Assembly (NCBI RefSeq): GCF_001875655.1
Contig: NZ_MKEQ01000001.1
Span: 3,658,001-3,722,000 of the forward strand
Length of the DNA: 64,000 nt
From: Enterobacter hormaechei ATCC 49162
Lineage (GTDB): Bacteria; Pseudomonadota; Gammaproteobacteria; Enterobacterales; Enterobacteriaceae
Direction of reading: 5' to 3'
In this document: in pieces, positions 24,342 through 33,323 of the stretch
How positions within the stretch are numbered: the first letter of the stretch is position 1
Layout of the letters: each line of letters starts with the position of its first letter
Notes under the pieces: model-generated
Seen by the model: only the letters and a program-made list of their open reading frames with translations
What the model was told of the DNA's origin: nothing
Database searches by the model: none
Position numbers and translations under genes: made by a program

Positions 24342-25166
24342 ATGAAAAAGGTCGCGATTGTCGGGTTAGGTTGGTTAGGAATGCCACTGGCGATGTCATT
24401 AGCCGCGAAAGGCTGGCAGGTGACAGGGAGTAAGACCACCCGAGATGGGGTTGAAGCGGCACGCATGTGCGGCATTGATGGTGTCGAGCTGCGTCTCGAA
24501 CCCGAGCTTATCTGCGATACCGACGAGCTGGATGAACTGATGAATGTGGATGCGTTGGTTATTACCTTACCGGCGCGGCGCAGCGGGCCGGGTGAGACTT
24601 TTTACTTGCAGGCGGTGCAGGAGATTGTCGACAGCGCCCTGGCGCACCATATCCCGCGTATCATTTTCACCAGCTCCACCTCCGTCTATGGCGATATCGA
24701 CGGTACGGCGAAGGAGAACACCGAGCGCCGTCCGGTGACCGCCAGTGGCCGGGTGCTGAAAGAGCTGGAAGACTGGCTGCACAATCTGCCGGGTACGCAG
24801 GTTGATATTTTACGCCTGGCCGGGCTGGTGGGGCCGGGGCGTCATCCGGGGCGCTTCTTTGCTGGTAAATCCGCGCCGGATGGCCAGCACGGGGTTAATC
24901 TTGTGCATCTTGAAGATGTTATCGGCGCAATAGAATTGCTTTTACAGGCTCCGAAAGGGGGGCACATCTATAATATATGTGCGCCTTCGCATCCGCCGCG
25001 CAGCACCTTCTACCCGCTGATGGCGCGCCAGCTGGGTCTGGCGCCGCCGGTATTCAGTGAGGCGCAGGGGGAACGCAAAGGCAAAATTATTGATGGCAAT
25101 CGTATTTGCCATGAGCTGGGATTTGAATATCAGTATCCCGATCCGCTGGTTATGCCCATGGAATAA
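24342..25166 (+). CDS. yeeZ: YeeZ, NAD-dependent epimerase/dehydratase family protein
   Basis: 274 aa. KKVAIVGLGWLGMPLAMSLA is a Rossmann nucleotide-binding segment, and SSTSVYGDIDG resembles the extended SDR active-site strand, but the usual Y-x3-K pair is not obvious. Cytoplasmic, substrate unknown. Next to his and divergent from it, as in E. coli. Followed by yeeY after 41 bases in the same direction. Confidence 0.92.
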   Translation: MKKVAIVGLGWLGMPLAMSLAAKGWQVTGSKTTRDGVEAARMCGIDGVELRLEPELICDTDELDELMNVDALVITLPARRSGPGETFYLQAVQEIVDSALAHHIPRIIFTSSTSVYGDIDGTAKENTERRPVTASGRVLKELEDWLHNLPGTQVDILRLAGLVGPGRHPGRFFAGKSAPDGQHGVNLVHLEDVIGAIELLLQAPKGGHIYNICAPSHPPRSTFYPLMARQLGLAPPVFSEAQGERKGKIIDGNRICHELGFEYQYPDPLVMPME

Positions 25167-25207
25167 TTGCGCCAGCGGAGGCAATCGCACACCGCATGGG
25201 GGCGAAG

Positions 25208-26137
25208 ATGAAACCGCTGCTGGATGTTCTTGTTATTCTGGATGCGCTGGAAAAAGAGGGGAGCTTTGCTGCCGCCTCAGCGAAGCTCTATAAAACCCCT
25301 TCGGCCCTGAGCTATACCGTGCAAAAGCTCGAGAGCGATCTTAATATCCAAATCCTTGACCGCACCGGGCATCGCGCGCGTTTCACCCGTACAGGGCAGA
25401 TGCTGCTGGAGAAAGGGCGTGACGTGTTGCATACGGTGCGCGAGCTGGAAAAACAGGCCGTCAAACTTCACCAGGGCTGGGAAAATGAGCTGGTGATTGG
25501 AGTCGATGATACTTTCCCTTTTTCCCTGCTTACCCCGCTTATAGAGGCGTTCTATCAGCGCCATAGCGTTACGCGTCTGGTGTTTATCAATGGCGTGCTG
25601 GGTGGTTCATGGGAGGCCCTGACACAGGGCAGGGCGGATATCATCGTTGGGGCGCTGCATGAGCCTCCTCAGTTGAGTGAATTTGGTTTTGCCCGGCTGG
25701 GTGTTCTGGAGCAGATTTTTGCCGTTGCGCCTCATCACCCGCTGGCCAATGAACCGGAGCCTGTTACCCGACGCGTCATTAAAAACTATCGCGCCATTGT
25801 GGTTGGAGACAGCTCTCGCCCCGAGTGTGGCATTTCATCGCAGCTGCTGGACGAGCAAGAGGCCATTACCGTTTTTGATTTTAAAACCAAGCTGGAGCTG
25901 CAAATAAGCGGCCTGGGGTGCGGTTACCTTCCCCGTTATTTAGCGCAGCGGTTTATTGACAGCGGAGCGCTGGTGGAAAAACAGGTTTTAGCGCAGAGCA
26001 GTAACGAATCGGTGTGGGTGGGCTGGAATGAACAAACCGCCGGGCTTGCCAGCGCCTGGTGGCGAGACGAAATTTTAGCAAATAGTGCTATCGCGACAGT
26101 TTACACTCAGGCAGATGATGGGAAATCAACCAGTTAG
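25208..26137 (+). CDS. yeeY: YeeY, LysR-type transcriptional regulator
   Basis: 309 aa from ATG at 25208, matching E. coli YeeY; an in-frame ATG four codons upstream is possible. An N-terminal winged helix-turn-helix (about 1-60: GSFAAASAKLYKTPSALSYTV) is followed by a LysR effector-binding domain. Target genes are unknown; adjacency to plaP, 270 bases downstream in the same direction, makes the putrescine importer a candidate (inference). Confidence 0.92.
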   Translation: MKPLLDVLVILDALEKEGSFAAASAKLYKTPSALSYTVQKLESDLNIQILDRTGHRARFTRTGQMLLEKGRDVLHTVRELEKQAVKLHQGWENELVIGVDDTFPFSLLTPLIEAFYQRHSVTRLVFINGVLGGSWEALTQGRADIIVGALHEPPQLSEFGFARLGVLEQIFAVAPHHPLANEPEPVTRRVIKNYRAIVVGDSSRPECGISSQLLDEQEAITVFDFKTKLELQISGLGCGYLPRYLAQRFIDSGALVEKQVLAQSSNESVWVGWNEQTAGLASAWWRDEILANSAIATVYTQADDGKSTS

Positions 26138-26221
26138 TAAAATAAATTTATGGGCAGGTTTCTCAATGTATTGCCTTTTGTATCTGGAATAGGGCAAAAT
26201 GCCGCCGCTGCAAACAAATGA

Positions 26222-26259
26222 ATAATCGACGATATAAAAGGCGTCGGTTATTTTTTTTT
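26222..26259 (+). terminator. yeeY terminator
   Basis: ATAATCGACG and CGTCGGTTAT arms (one mismatch) followed by nine T residues. Confidence 0.8.
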
Positions 26260-26408
26260 GCATGTACGAAACGAAACTAAAAACCAAGAGGCCGGGCTTC
26301 GTACCGGATAGATATTTACTAAAATCCGACAGTTGTTGTCGCTGAGGAAGAAAGAAATGGGGCAATTTTTCGCTTACGTGGCGGTTATCACCGTAAAGGA
26401 GAATAACT

Positions 26409-27767
26409 ATGTCGCATAACGCAACTCCAAACACCTCTCGCGTGGAATTACGTAAAACGCTTACGTTGATTCCGGTTGTTATGATGGGCCTTGCCTATAT
26501 GCAACCGATGACGCTGTTCGATACATTCGGTATCGTATCAGGCCTTACTGACGGTCACGTTGCAACGGCGTACGCCTTTGCGCTGGTCGCCATCCTCTTT
26601 ACAGCGCTGAGCTACGGTAAACTGGTTCGCCGTTTCCCGTCCGCAGGCTCTGCGTACACCTATGCTCAGAAATCCATTAGCCCGGCGGTTGGCTTTATGG
26701 TGGGCTGGTCATCACTGCTGGACTACCTGTTCATGCCGATGATCAACATTCTGCTGGCAAAAATTTACTTCGAAGCGCTGGTGCCTTCCGTACCGTCGTG
26801 GATCTTCGTTGTGGCGCTGGTGGCCTTTATGACCATCTCTAACCTGCGCAGCATCAAGACCGTGGCTAACTTCAACACCCTGATTGTGATCCTTCAGATG
26901 GGGATTGTTGCGGTTATCGTTGGGCTGATCATCTACGGCGTTTCCCACGGGGAAGGCGCAGGTACGCTGACCAGCACCCGTCCGTTCTGGTCTGAAGGTG
27001 CGCACGTTGTGCCGATGATCACCGGTGCGACTATCCTGTGCTTCTCGTTCCTGGGCTTCGACGGTATCTCTTCTCTGTCTGAAGAGACCAAAGATGCTGA
27101 GCGCGTGATCCCGAAAGCGATTTTCCTGACCGCGCTGATTGGCGGCCTGATCTTCATCGGTGCGTCTTACTTCTTACAGCTGTACTTCCCGGATATCTCT
27201 CGCTTTAAAGATCCGGATGCATCACAGCCTGAAATTATGCTGTACGTGGCGGGTAAAACCTTCCAGTGGGGCGTGCTGATCTTCTCCAGCGTCACCGTAC
27301 TGGCTTCCGGTATGGCAGCGCACGCGGGCGTTTCTCGTCTGATGTACGTGATGGGCCGTGACGGTGTGTTCCCAACTCGCTTCTTCGGTTACGTGCATCC
27401 TAAATGGCGTACCCCGGCATGGAACGTGCTGCTGGTGGGCGCGATTGCGCTGCTGGCGATTAAATTTGACCTGGTAACGGCCACTGCGCTGATTAACTTT
27501 GGTGCGCTGGTGGCGTTCACCTTCGTTAACCTCTCCGTGATTTCGCAGTTCTGGATCCGTGAGAAGCGCAACAAGACGCTGAAGGACCACATCAACTATC
27601 TGGTGCTGCCAGTGTGTGGTGCCCTGACGGTGGGTGCGCTGTGGATTAACCTGGAAGAGAGCTCAATGGTTCTGGGTCTGATCTGGGGTGCGATCGGTCT
27701 GATTTACCTGGCTTGCGTGACCAGAAGCTTCCGCAACCCGGTTCCTCAGTACGAAGACGTCGCGTAA
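26409..27767 (+). CDS. plaP: Putrescine importer PlaP (APC family)
   Basis: 452 aa with about 12 hydrophobic segments of the amino acid-polyamine-organocation fold. The N-terminal [30 protein letters not shown] and the [20 protein letters not shown] segment are typical of PlaP/PuuP. Proton-driven putrescine uptake, linked in E. coli to surface motility. AAAGGAG precedes ATG at 26409. Convergent with sbcB over a REP element and a shared terminator. Confidence 0.93.
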   Translation: MSHNATPNTSRVELRKTLTLIPVVMMGLAYMQPMTLFDTFGIVSGLTDGHVATAYAFALVAILFTALSYGKLVRRFPSAGSAYTYAQKSISPAVGFMVGWSSLLDYLFMPMINILLAKIYFEALVPSVPSWIFVVALVAFMTISNLRSIKTVANFNTLIVILQMGIVAVIVGLIIYGVSHGEGAGTLTSTRPFWSEGAHVVPMITGATILCFSFLGFDGISSLSEETKDAERVIPKAIFLTALIGGLIFIGASYFLQLYFPDISRFKDPDASQPEIMLYVAGKTFQWGVLIFSSVTVLASGMAAHAGVSRLMYVMGRDGVFPTRFFGYVHPKWRTPAWNVLLVGAIALLAIKFDLVTATALINFGALVAFTFVNLSVISQFWIREKRNKTLKDHINYLVLPVCGALTVGALWINLEESSMVLGLIWGAIGLIYLACVTRSFRNPVPQYEDVA

Positions 27768-27772
27768 GACTG

Positions 27773-27842
27773 TGTCGGGTGGCGGCTATGCTCAACCCGA
27801 CCTACAGTTTCGCAGGCCGGGTAAGCGTTAGCGCCACCCGGC
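27773..27842. repeat. REP element pair (BIME-like)
   Basis: GTCGGGTGGCGG and CCGGGTAAGCGTTAGCGCCACCCGG halves, the enterobacterial REP palindrome type, immediately after the plaP stop. Confidence 0.8.
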
Positions 27843-27844
27843 AA

Positions 27845-27878
27845 AAAAAAAGCCGGAGACATCGCCTCCGGCTTTTTT
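27845..27878. terminator. Bidirectional terminator between plaP and sbcB
   Basis: GCCGGAG (27852-27858) and CTCCGGC (27866-27872) arms flanked by A and T runs on both sides. Confidence 0.88.
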
Positions 27879-27889
27879 GTACCCGTTAC

Positions 27890-29326
27890 TCAGACAATCT
27901 CTTGCGCGTACTGGTACAACGCTTTCAGCAGCGCCTGTTTCTCGGCATTCCCTTCATACTGACCGTAAAGCATCTCCAGCTCTTGTGCGTAGCTGCTGAG
28001 AAACTCCGGCGTAAACACGTTGCGCCGATGCTGTAACCAGCGCTCCTGCTCTGCTTCATCCAGCGTGCCGGGATAGTTACGCGCGCGATAATTAAACATC
28101 AGCTTCTCGATACGCTTATCTGCGAAGGTGATATCCAGCGCGGGCAGGTTACGCGGGTCGGTTTGCAGTACGATGTTCATCGCCGCACGATCGGCATCGC
28201 TGAAGAAACCGTTATAAAGCTGCGCATCCACATTCTCAGACGGCACGAACGGCTCTGCTTCGGCAAAAATGGCGACGACTTTCTCCCGCACCTGCGGGTT
28301 GTCGCGCAGCACTTTCAGGTTGTCGAGGCAGTGCTGACGGTTAATCCCCAGCCGGTCGGCGTCTTCCGGGCGCAGCGTATTGGCCTGCGCCAGTACCGGG
28401 CATTTGTTGATATGCACCAGTTTCACCGGTACAGCGGGCAGGTCACCCAGCGCCTCTTTCGGCGTATAGAGCCGTTCACGTAAGGTGTCGCTGTCGAGCT
28501 CAAGCAGCGGCGAAATATCCCCGGCAAGATCGACCATGATGACGGCGTTACGGTTGTCCGGATGCCAGGCAAGCGGCGCCACCCAGCTCGTGTTCCCGCG
28601 CCACGCACCGAACATTCCTGAAATATGCACCAGCGGTTTCATCTGCGGGACATCAATCAGCGTCATCAGCTTCTGCTTGCTACGATGGCTCAACAGATAC
28701 TCAAACAGGCGCGGCTGCGCGGTTTTGACGAGTTTCGCCATAGCGATGGTCGCGTAGACGTCTGCCATCGCGTCGTGGGCGTTGCTGTGCTCGATGCCGT
28801 TGGCCCGCGTCAGGTGCTCGAGCCTGAAGCTCGGCAAGCCGTCTTCATTCTCTGGCCAGTGGATCCCCTCCGGGCGCAGCGCATAGCAGGCGCGCATGAT
28901 ATCCAGCAAATCCCAGCGTGAATTACGGTTCTGCCAGCTCCAGGCATACGGGTCGTAGAAGTTGCGGTAAAAGATATTGCGCGTCACTTCATCGTCAAAA
29001 CGGATGTTGTTGTAACCCACCACGCAGGTATTGGGCACCGTAAACAGATCGTGGATGCGACGGGCAAATTCTGCTTCGCTAACGCCTTTATCCCGCGCCT
29101 CCTGAGGTGTGATGCCCGTCACCATCACCGCGCCTGGCTGCGGCAGGTAATCATCGGCGGGCTTGCAGTAAAACACTTCGGGTTCCCCGATGATGTTAAA
29201 TTCGTCATCGGTACGAATAGCCGCAAACTGCGCCGGTCGGTCCAGCGCCGGATGGGTGCCAAAGGTTTCGTAATCGTGGAACAAAAAAGTCGGGCGCGCA
29301 GCAGAGTCAGACACCAGTAATCTCAT
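27890..29326 (-). CDS. sbcB: Exodeoxyribonuclease I
   Basis: 478 aa from ATG at 29326, close to the 475 aa E. coli enzyme; a longer in-frame start is not conserved. FLFHDYETFG carries the first two acidic residues of the DEDDh exonuclease site, and HSNAHDAMADVYAT supplies the later His-Asp. SH3-like and helical C-terminal domains follow. Degrades single-stranded DNA 3' to 5' and contacts SSB. Divergent from dacD across 197 bases. Confidence 0.97.
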   Translation of the reverse strand: MRLLVSDSAARPTFLFHDYETFGTHPALDRPAQFAAIRTDDEFNIIGEPEVFYCKPADDYLPQPGAVMVTGITPQEARDKGVSEAEFARRIHDLFTVPNTCVVGYNNIRFDDEVTRNIFYRNFYDPYAWSWQNRNSRWDLLDIMRACYALRPEGIHWPENEDGLPSFRLEHLTRANGIEHSNAHDAMADVYATIAMAKLVKTAQPRLFEYLLSHRSKQKLMTLIDVPQMKPLVHISGMFGAWRGNTSWVAPLAWHPDNRNAVIMVDLAGDISPLLELDSDTLRERLYTPKEALGDLPAVPVKLVHINKCPVLAQANTLRPEDADRLGINRQHCLDNLKVLRDNPQVREKVVAIFAEAEPFVPSENVDAQLYNGFFSDADRAAMNIVLQTDPRNLPALDITFADKRIEKLMFNYRARNYPGTLDEAEQERWLQHRRNVFTPEFLSSYAQELEMLYGQYEGNAEKQALLKALYQYAQEIV

Positions 29327-29523
29327 CCTGTTAAAAATAGACGTCTCTATGGTAAACGATTGGGGTGAGCAGTCCGAATAAAAAGCACGGTCAGGCAAGA
29401 AATTTGCGAGATTTGTTCCGAAAAAATCTGCGTGCTGTCACATTTTTTTGCAATTAAGGCAGGTAACGACATCAGAACTCCCGTAAAAAGGTCATCGATT
29501 TTTACTGACCTGAGGATATACCG

Positions 29524-30690
29524 TTGAAACGCCGTCTGTTTATTGCTGTTTCTTTACTCGCTTCGAGTATTTCATCCGCGCTGGCTGCCGAGCCGCTGGA
29601 TTTTTCACCTCAGCCGCCTGCCATCCAGGCAGGCTCCTGGGTATTGATGGATTACACCACAGGTCAAATCTTAACGGCGGGCAACGAACATCAGCAGCGC
29701 AATCCGGCGAGCCTGACCAAACTGATGACGGGGTACGTTGTCGACCGCGCCATTGATAGCCACCGTATCAGTCCGGATGACATTGTGACGGTCGGACGTG
29801 ACGCCTGGGCAAAAGGCAATCCGGTCTTTGACGGTTCGTCACTGATGTTTCTGAAGGAGGGCGATCGGGTTTCCGTACGCGATCTCAGCCGCGGCCTGAT
29901 TGTTGATTCCGGCAATGACGCCTGCGTGGCGCTGGCGGATCACGTGGCGGGCGGTCAGCCACAGTTCGTCAGGATGATGAATGACTACGTTGAAAAGCTG
30001 AACCTTCGCGATACCCATTTCGAAACCGTACACGGGCTGGATGCACCGGGTCAGCACAGCTCCGCTTACGATCTCGCCGTGCTTTCCCGCGCCATCATCC
30101 ACGGTGAGCCTGAGTTCTACCATATGTATAGCGAAAAGAGTCTGACCTGGAACGGCATCACCCAGCAGAACCGCAACGGCCTGCTGTGGGATAAGACCAT
30201 GAACGTGGATGGCCTGAAAACGGGACACACGTCGGGCGCGGGCTTTAACCTGATTGCCTCCGCGGTAGACGGTCAGCGTCGACTGATTGCGGTGGTGATG
30301 GGGGCAGACAGCCCGAAAGGACGTGAAGATCAGGCGCGCAAGCTGTTGCACTGGGGACAGCAAAATTTCGATACGGTGCAGATCCTGCATAACGGCAAAA
30401 AAGTGGGTAGCGAACGTATCTGGTACGGCGATAAAGAGCAGATCGCGCTGGGCACCGATCAGGACTTCTGGCTAGCATTACCCAAAACGGAAGTGCCGAA
30501 CATCAAAGCGAAATACGTGATGGATAAAAAAGAGCTGGAAGCGCCGATCGCCGCGCATCAGCGGGTAGGGGAGATCCAGCTTTACGATCGTGACAAGGTG
30601 GTGGCGCACTGGCCGCTGGTTACGCTGGAACGCGTTGAAAAGGGCGGCCTTTTTTCCCGCCTCGGCGATTATCTGCATCATAAACTCTAA
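29524..30690 (+). CDS. dacD: D-alanyl-D-alanine carboxypeptidase DacD (PBP6b)
   Basis: 388 aa. A signal peptide of about 21 residues ends in SALA; the catalytic SLTK is at 63-66, followed by SGN in VDSGNDACVAL and KTG in DGLKTGHTSGAG. A C-terminal amphipathic helix would hold it on the periplasmic face of the inner membrane. Removes the terminal D-Ala from peptidoglycan pentapeptides. The start is TTG at 29524 with GAGG upstream. A hairpin without a T run follows at 30698-30727. Confidence 0.96.
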   Translation: MKRRLFIAVSLLASSISSALAAEPLDFSPQPPAIQAGSWVLMDYTTGQILTAGNEHQQRNPASLTKLMTGYVVDRAIDSHRISPDDIVTVGRDAWAKGNPVFDGSSLMFLKEGDRVSVRDLSRGLIVDSGNDACVALADHVAGGQPQFVRMMNDYVEKLNLRDTHFETVHGLDAPGQHSSAYDLAVLSRAIIHGEPEFYHMYSEKSLTWNGITQQNRNGLLWDKTMNVDGLKTGHTSGAGFNLIASAVDGQRRLIAVVMGADSPKGREDQARKLLHWGQQNFDTVQILHNGKKVGSERIWYGDKEQIALGTDQDFWLALPKTEVPNIKAKYVMDKKELEAPIAAHQRVGEIQLYDRDKVVAHWPLVTLERVEKGGLFSRLGDYLHHKL

Positions 30691-30773
30691 CCTTTTTGAG
30701 CAGACTGGCAGTGTTGCGAGTCTGCTCACATAATAAATACTCCTGGTTTGCCGATAATCTCGATTCTGCTTTA

Positions 30774-30793
30774 CAGTGTATATATATACAGTA
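30774..30793 (+). promoter_or_regulatory. LexA box upstream of sbmC
   Basis: GTGT-ATATATAT-ACAG at 30776-30791 fits the LexA operator CTGT-N8-ACAG with one mismatch, 18 bases before the sbmC start. E. coli sbmC is SOS-induced, so the site fits its known control. Confidence 0.8.
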
Positions 30794-30808
30794 ATAAACG
30801 GAGGCAGC

Positions 30809-31282
30809 ATGGACTACAGCATCAGGCAGCAACAGAAACGTACAATCGCTGGTTTTCATCTCGTGGGGCCGTGGGAAAAGACGGTCAAGCAGGGTTTTGA
30901 ACAGCTGGTCATGTGGGTAGATGGACGTCATATTCAGCCCCAGGAGTGGGTGGCCGTTTATTATGATAATCCGGATGACGTGCCGGCAGAAAAACTCCGC
31001 TGCGATACCGCCGTAACGGTGCCGGAGGGTTTCACCGTTCCTGAGAACAGCGAAGGGGTGATGATGACTGAAATTGCTGCCGGAGAGTACGCTGTTGCTG
31101 CCGCGCGCGTGGAAAATCATGATTTTGCCACCCCCTGGAACCAGTTCTTCAACTCCCTTCTCCAGGACAACACATATCAGATTGCGCCAAAACCCTGCTT
31201 CGAACGCTATCTGAATGATGGCAATGCAGACGGCTACTGGGACATAGAGATGTTTGTACCGGTAGAGCACAAAGTGAGATAA
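30809..31282 (+). CDS. sbmC: DNA gyrase inhibitor SbmC/GyrI
   Basis: 157 aa from ATG at 30809 after CGGAGG, equal to the E. coli length. GyrI-like small-molecule-binding fold with [16 protein letters not shown] near the N-terminus and [10 protein letters not shown] at the end. Binds and inhibits gyrase and protects against microcin B17 and other gyrase poisons. In-frame codons upstream of 30809 overlap the operator and are not coding. Confidence 0.95.
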   Translation: MDYSIRQQQKRTIAGFHLVGPWEKTVKQGFEQLVMWVDGRHIQPQEWVAVYYDNPDDVPAEKLRCDTAVTVPEGFTVPENSEGVMMTEIAAGEYAVAAARVENHDFATPWNQFFNSLLQDNTYQIAPKPCFERYLNDGNADGYWDIEMFVPVEHKVR

Positions 31283-31283
31283 T

Positions 31284-31304
31284 CCTGCGAAACGCAGGGT
31301 TTTT
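31284..31304 (+). terminator. sbmC terminator
   Basis: CCTGCG-AAA-CGCAGG followed by GTTTTT. A second perfect hairpin (arms 31301-31312 and 31322-31333) follows directly. Confidence 0.75.
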
Positions 31305-31373
31305 CAGCCGGGCGCGATCCACCCGGCTGAAAACACAGTACAATTGTGGTTTGCCGTAGAGCTGGAGACGGGT

Positions 31374-32432
31374 GTGCGCCCCGACAAGTCATTAACGCCT
31401 TTTGAAATTCGGTTATACAAACATTATCGCGTGGTGCACGGTTGCCGCATTGCGCTGGCGTTTGTGTTGACCTTCGTACTGGTGCGTGTGCTGAATATCC
31501 CGGAAGGAACGTGGCCGCTGATCACGCTGGTGGTGGTCATGGGGCCGATCTCATTCTGGGGGAACGTGGTCCCTCGCGCCTTCGAACGCATAGGCGGCAC
31601 GGTTTTTGGCTCGGCGCTTGGGCTTATCGCCCTGAAGCTGGAGCTGATTTCATTTCCGATCATGTTGCTGTGGTGCGCGGTGGCGATGTTTCTTTGCGGC
31701 TGGCTGGCCCTTGGCAAGAAGCCGTATCAGGCGCTGCTGATTGGCATTACGCTCGCAGTTGTGGTCGGCGCACCGGCGGGTGATATGACCACTGCATTGT
31801 GGCGAAGCGGGGACGTGATCCTCGGCTCGTTGCTCGCCATGCTGTTTACCGGCATCTGGCCGCAGCGCGCCTTCCTGCACTGGCGCATTCAGATGGCAAA
31901 TTACGTCACGGCATTTAACCGGGTCTACCAGGCCGGGTTTTCGCCGAATCTGATCGAACGGCCACGGCTGGAAAAGCACCTGCAAAAAATCCTCAATGAT
32001 GTGGTCAAAATGCGCGGATTGATTACCCCGGCAAGCAAAGAAACGCATATCCAGAAAGCCATTTTTGAAGCCATCCAGACGGTCAGCCGCAATCTGGTCT
32101 GTATGCTTGAGCTGCAAATCAATGCCCACTGGGCCTCACGCCCCAGCCATCTTCTGATGCTCAACGCGCATACGCTGAAAGAGACGCAGCAGATGACGCA
32201 ACAAACTCTGCTGACCATCGCCCATGCGCTCTACGAAGGTAATCCACAGCCGATACGGGCGAACAGCGAGCGGCTGAACGAAATCGTCGCCGAGCTCAAA
32301 CAACTGATGAATGAGCGTCAGGGTGACAACGTGGCGGAAACGCCCATCCACGGTTATGTCTGGCTGAGTATGGAGCTGGCGCGACAGCTGGAGTTGTTAT
32401 CGCAGCTGATTTGCCGGGCACTGCGCAAATAA
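31374..32432 (+). CDS. yeeA: YeeA, FUSC-family inner membrane protein
   Basis: 352 aa from GTG at 31374 with TGGAGA upstream, equal to E. coli YeeA; a longer reading frame from 31344 is not conserved. Six or so hydrophobic segments in the first 170 residues (fusaric acid resistance/aromatic exporter-like domain) are followed by a soluble helical domain. Possible efflux component; substrate unknown. Confidence 0.92.
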   Translation: MRPDKSLTPFEIRLYKHYRVVHGCRIALAFVLTFVLVRVLNIPEGTWPLITLVVVMGPISFWGNVVPRAFERIGGTVFGSALGLIALKLELISFPIMLLWCAVAMFLCGWLALGKKPYQALLIGITLAVVVGAPAGDMTTALWRSGDVILGSLLAMLFTGIWPQRAFLHWRIQMANYVTAFNRVYQAGFSPNLIERPRLEKHLQKILNDVVKMRGLITPASKETHIQKAIFEAIQTVSRNLVCMLELQINAHWASRPSHLLMLNAHTLKETQQMTQQTLLTIAHALYEGNPQPIRANSERLNEIVAELKQLMNERQGDNVAETPIHGYVWLSMELARQLELLSQLICRALRK

Positions 32433-32579
32433 AGAGCGTATGTGATGCCTGCTGCTTCGATTCAGCAACAATTAGGGTTATGATGGTTTTAAACGATATA
32501 CTCATTGTCATTCGCAGCCGCTGTCTGTTAAAACGGTTGCTTTAACGAATCCGAATCTCACATTATCAGGGGTGTAAAA

Positions 32580-32915
32580 ATGGAAACTACCAAGCCTTCG
32601 TTCCAGGATGTTCTGGAATTCGTCCGCCTGTTCCGCCGCAAAAACAAACTACAGCGTGAAATCCAGGACGTAGAGAAGAAGATCCGTGACAACCAGAAAC
32701 GTGTCCTGCTGCTGGACAACCTGAGCGACTACATCAAGCCAGGTATGAGCGTGGAGGCTATTCAGGGCATCATCGCCAGCATGAAGAGCGATTACGAAGA
32801 TCGCGTTGATGACTACATCATCAAAAACGCTGAGCTGTCCAAAGAGCGTCGCGACATCTCCAAAAAGCTGAAAGTGATGGGCGAAATCAAAAACGTCGAC
32901 GCTAAAGGCGAGTAA
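32580..32915 (+). CDS. yeeX: YeeX, DUF496 protein
   Basis: 111 aa, two residues longer than E. coli YeeX and nearly identical to it through residue 96. Highly charged, helical, with coiled-coil character throughout; no enzymatic motif. Function unknown. Its strong conservation and codon use suggest good expression. Stands alone between yeeA and a REP-tRNA unit. Confidence 0.93.
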   Translation: METTKPSFQDVLEFVRLFRRKNKLQREIQDVEKKIRDNQKRVLLLDNLSDYIKPGMSVEAIQGIIASMKSDYEDRVDDYIIKNAELSKERRDISKKLKVMGEIKNVDAKGE

Positions 32916-32928
32916 TCACGCGAACTGT

Positions 32929-32998
32929 CGCCCGGTGGCGCTGCGCTTACCGGGCCTGCAATTCCGTAGGTCGGGTAAGGCGAAGCCGCCACCCGACG
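32929..32998. repeat. REP element pair adjoining tRNA-Asn copy 1
   Basis: CCCGGTGGCGCTGCGCTTACCGGG and GTCGGGTAAGGCGAAGCCGCCACCCGAC palindromic units. The second unit plus its downstream flank recurs almost unchanged at 39059-39147. Confidence 0.88.
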
Positions 32999-33020
32999 AT
33001 TTTACCAGCCGCAGAAAAGC

Positions 33021-33049
33021 AAAAAGCCTGCTATAAAAGCAGGCTTTTT
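33021..33049 (-). terminator. Terminator of tRNA-Asn copy 1
   Basis: AAAAAGCCTGCT and AGCAGGCTTTTT arms around a five-base loop, 5 bases past the tRNA 3' end. The same hairpin follows all four tRNA-Asn copies. Confidence 0.9.
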
Positions 33050-33054
33050 AAATT

Positions 33055-33130
33055 TGGCTCCTCTGACTGGACTCGAACCAGTGACATACGGATTAACAGT
33101 CCGCCGTTCTACCGACTGAACTACAGAGGA
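33055..33130 (-). tRNA. tRNA-Asn(GUU), copy 1
   Basis: 76 bases with encoded CCA; acceptor TCCTCTG pairs with CAGAGGA, the anticodon loop reads CTGTTAA and the T loop GGTTCGAGTCC. Identical to the copies at 34879, 39148 and 44910. Its promoter differs from theirs. Confidence 0.98.
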
Positions 33131-33146
33131 ATCGTTGTGGAGGCTT

Positions 33147-33174
33147 ATCTTAGCGGCGAAAAAAGTTTTGTCAA
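33147..33174 (-). promoter_or_regulatory. Promoter of tRNA-Asn copy 1
   Basis: TTGACA (33169-33174) and TAAGAT (33147-33152) on the minus strand, 16 bases apart. It lacks the GCGCCCCGTTCACACG discriminator shared by copies 2 and 3. Confidence 0.65.
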
Positions 33175-33323
33175 ACCTGATCTTAGGCAAAAGTGATTGT
33201 TTGATGATTCTGTCGTCATTTTGTTGTAAATCCAAACATAATTTTATGGAAAATACTTTGCAGGATACGCATTTCTGCCCCATCATTTGAAATGGAGTTT
33301 CAACTTTCTCGCTAAGGTCCATT

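Noticed and set aside
30698..30727. dacD terminator
   Set aside because: A clean nine-base stem is present but no T run follows on either strand, so it is noted only within the dacD entry.
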